Source: JAMZMI01 sp039944535
Lineage (GTDB): Bacteria > Bacteroidota > Bacteroidia > Cytophagales > Cyclobacteriaceae
DNA: 64,000 nt
Reading direction: 5' to 3'
Assembly (NCBI GenBank): GCA_039944535.1
Contig: JBDUYP010000007.1
Coordinates: forward strand, 418,466 to 482,465
A program made the translations under genes and the position numbers. The notes beneath the pieces were generated by a model, which made no database searches, was not told the DNA's origin, and saw only the letters and a program-made list of their open reading frames with translations. Shown one piece after another: positions 60,441-64,000 of this stretch (position 1 is its first letter; each line of letters starts with the position of its first letter).

Positions 60441-60497
60441 CAGTTATCAGTATCTCAGTAGACAGTAATTGGGCTGTGGACTATCGACTGATAGCTG
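60441..60497 (+). other. Hairpin between the two spacer tRNAs
   Basis: CAGTTATCAGT (60441-60451) pairs with ACTGATAGCTG (60487-60497), 11 bp with one G-U, and the interior can pair further in part. It is probably an RNase III or RNase E processing stem between the tRNAs. Confidence 0.55.
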
Positions 60498-60511
60498 TAG
60501 ACCAAATAACT

Positions 60512-60585
60512 GGGGGATTAGCTCAGCTGGCTAGAGCACCTGCCTTGCACGCAGGGGGTCATCGGTTCGAATCCGATATCCTCCA
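60512..60585 (+). tRNA. alaT: tRNA-Ala (anticodon TGC)
   Basis: A 74-nt cloverleaf. The acceptor stem GGGGGAT pairs with ATCCTCC (one G-U). The anticodon loop CTTGCAC gives TGC, and the T arm is GGTTCGAATCC. CCA is not encoded. It is the second tRNA of the 16S-23S spacer. Confidence 0.97.
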
Positions 60586-60650
60586 CTTCCTTTTGGAAGG
60601 TTAGACAGAAGTTGTCTACATAACGTAAAACATAGGAGTAGGAATATATT

Positions 60651-60715
60651 TTTTGTAATTACAAAAGTGTAATTACAAGTGTCGTTAGACACCTAATCTA
60701 GACGCAAGAGATTAG
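60651..60715 (+). repeat. Palindromes and hairpin in the tRNA-Ala to 23S spacer
   Basis: TTTTGTAATTACAAAA (60651-60666) is a perfect 16-bp palindrome, and TGTAATTACA recurs at 60668-60677 as a direct repeat of its core. CTAATCT (60693-60699) pairs with AGATTAG (60709-60715). No gene is present. Confidence 0.55.
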
Positions 60716-60773
60716 ATAGATCGATGTAGCAACCGACTATTGAAATCTGGCTATAAGCTAGAAGAAAAGTTCA

Positions 60774-60827
60774 TTGACATGATGTGAAAGATTCATTGAG
60801 TAAAATCAATAAAAAACGAGTTTATCG
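60774..60827 (+). other. 5' arm of the 23S precursor stem
   Basis: This stretch is complementary in long blocks to 63730-63798: TTGACAT, GTGAAAGATTCATTG, GTAAAATCAA, AAACGAG and TTATCG all pair in order. It is the 5' side of the 23S processing stem. It begins next to a boxA-like GTTCATTGA at 60769-60777. Confidence 0.75.
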
Positions 60828-60830
60828 TTA

Positions 60831-63702
<2,872 letters not shown>

Positions 63703-63729
63703 TAGCACATTTATGCAAGTGTGCTCATG

Positions 63730-63798
63730 CGATAAGCTCGTTTTGATTTTACCCTTTTTTATAAAAGGAAACAATGAATCTTTCACTGATTATGTCAA
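63730..63798 (+). other. 3' arm of the 23S precursor stem
   Basis: Pairs with 60774-60827 as described there, with an extra 20-nt bulge (about 63750-63770) on this side. It lies between the 23S and 5S genes. Confidence 0.75.
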
Positions 63799-63876
63799 TT
63801 GGTAGAACGATCAGGTTTTAATATCTGAGAGTTGCTACCTTAAGAAATACAAGACAAATGTGTCTTGAAGATTTTA

Positions 63877-63983
63877 TGGTGATTATTGCGGTGGGGTCCA
63901 CCTCTTTCCATTCCGAACAGAGAAGTTAAGCCCACCAGCGCTGATGGTACTGCCGTAACAGGTGGGAGAGTAAGTCGTTGCCA
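63877..63983 (+). rRNA. rrf: 5S ribosomal RNA
   Basis: A 5S of about 107 nt. TGGTGATTA at the 5' end pairs with TCGTTGCCA at the 3' end (helix I). Conserved loop segments CCATTCCGAACAGAGAAGTTAAG and GCCGTAACAGGTGGGAGAG are present (quoted in short blocks). The right window edge is 17 bp further, so the operon terminator is outside. Confidence 0.93.
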
Positions 63984-64000
63984 GTTTATTATTAAACCCT

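Overview
The window is about 64 kb of chromosome from a Bacteroidota bacterium, most likely order Cytophagales. The evidence is the 16S rRNA sequence, a type IX secretion pair (porU-porV), a TonB-dependent receptor with a carboxypeptidase-like N-terminal domain, families typical of the phylum (DUF2480, DUF2911, WG-repeat, FtsX-type permeases) and many promoters of the Bacteroidota form TTTG-N(18-21)-TAnnTTTG. The genus cannot be fixed by eye. I see no insertion sequence, phage, CRISPR array, toxin-antitoxin pair or known defence system. The region reads as stable core genome.

Layout. 1-3975: a ComEA-like helix-hairpin-helix protein cut by the left edge, divergent from hemA and a WG-repeat protein. 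3976-11322 (minus): a catalytically dead M16 protein, porV, porU, pssA and a metallo-beta-lactamase-fold hydrolase. 11374-16618 (plus): a FAD oxidoreductase, a large pseudo-peptidase/propeller/outer-membrane-barrel protein and YicC. 16708-25354: DUF2911, a small plus-strand cluster (hypothetical, MazG-like, DUF2721, YciI), then comB, gcvT and xth on minus, two tandem SiaC-like genes on plus, and csaA, a barrel protein, a HEAT protein and rnhB on minus. 25483-33948: a TonB-dependent receptor, a YdeI protein, an ArsR-SRPBCC-DoxX operon with two perfect palindromic operators, prfB with a programmed frameshift, an MFS transporter, a YhhN protein and a toastrack-like protein. 33972-39759: dnaJ-grpE, a lipoprotein, and obg, adk, hpt and an M42 peptidase. 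39844-48947: a membrane protein, hemE, a hybrid kinase, an aminotransferase, a CBS protein, a metallophosphoesterase, a GDPD and an adenosine kinase. 49092-52511: rpmH, rnpA, an S41 protease, tsaB and DUF2480. 52515-57840: an FtsX-type permease divergent from a sigma-54 regulator/histidine kinase pair. 58142 to the end: promoters, leader and a complete 16S-tRNA-Ile-tRNA-Ala-23S-5S operon.

How the parts fit. Translation and RNA metabolism dominate (rRNA operon, prfB, rpmH, rnpA, tsaB, csaA, obg), with haem synthesis (hemA, hemE), purine metabolism (adk, hpt, adenosine kinase), proteostasis (dnaJ, grpE, S41 protease) and cell-envelope functions (PorU/PorV, barrels, TonB receptor). The genes are packed tightly: five convergent pairs have 0-3 bp between stop codons or overlap by 4 bp.

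I did not find a clear undescribed multi-gene system. The best leads are the ArsR double operator, a DnaJ that keeps only one of its two zinc centres, orphan tandem SiaC genes, the pseudo-gluzincin/propeller/barrel fusion, a REP-like inverted repeat and possible leaderless transcripts.
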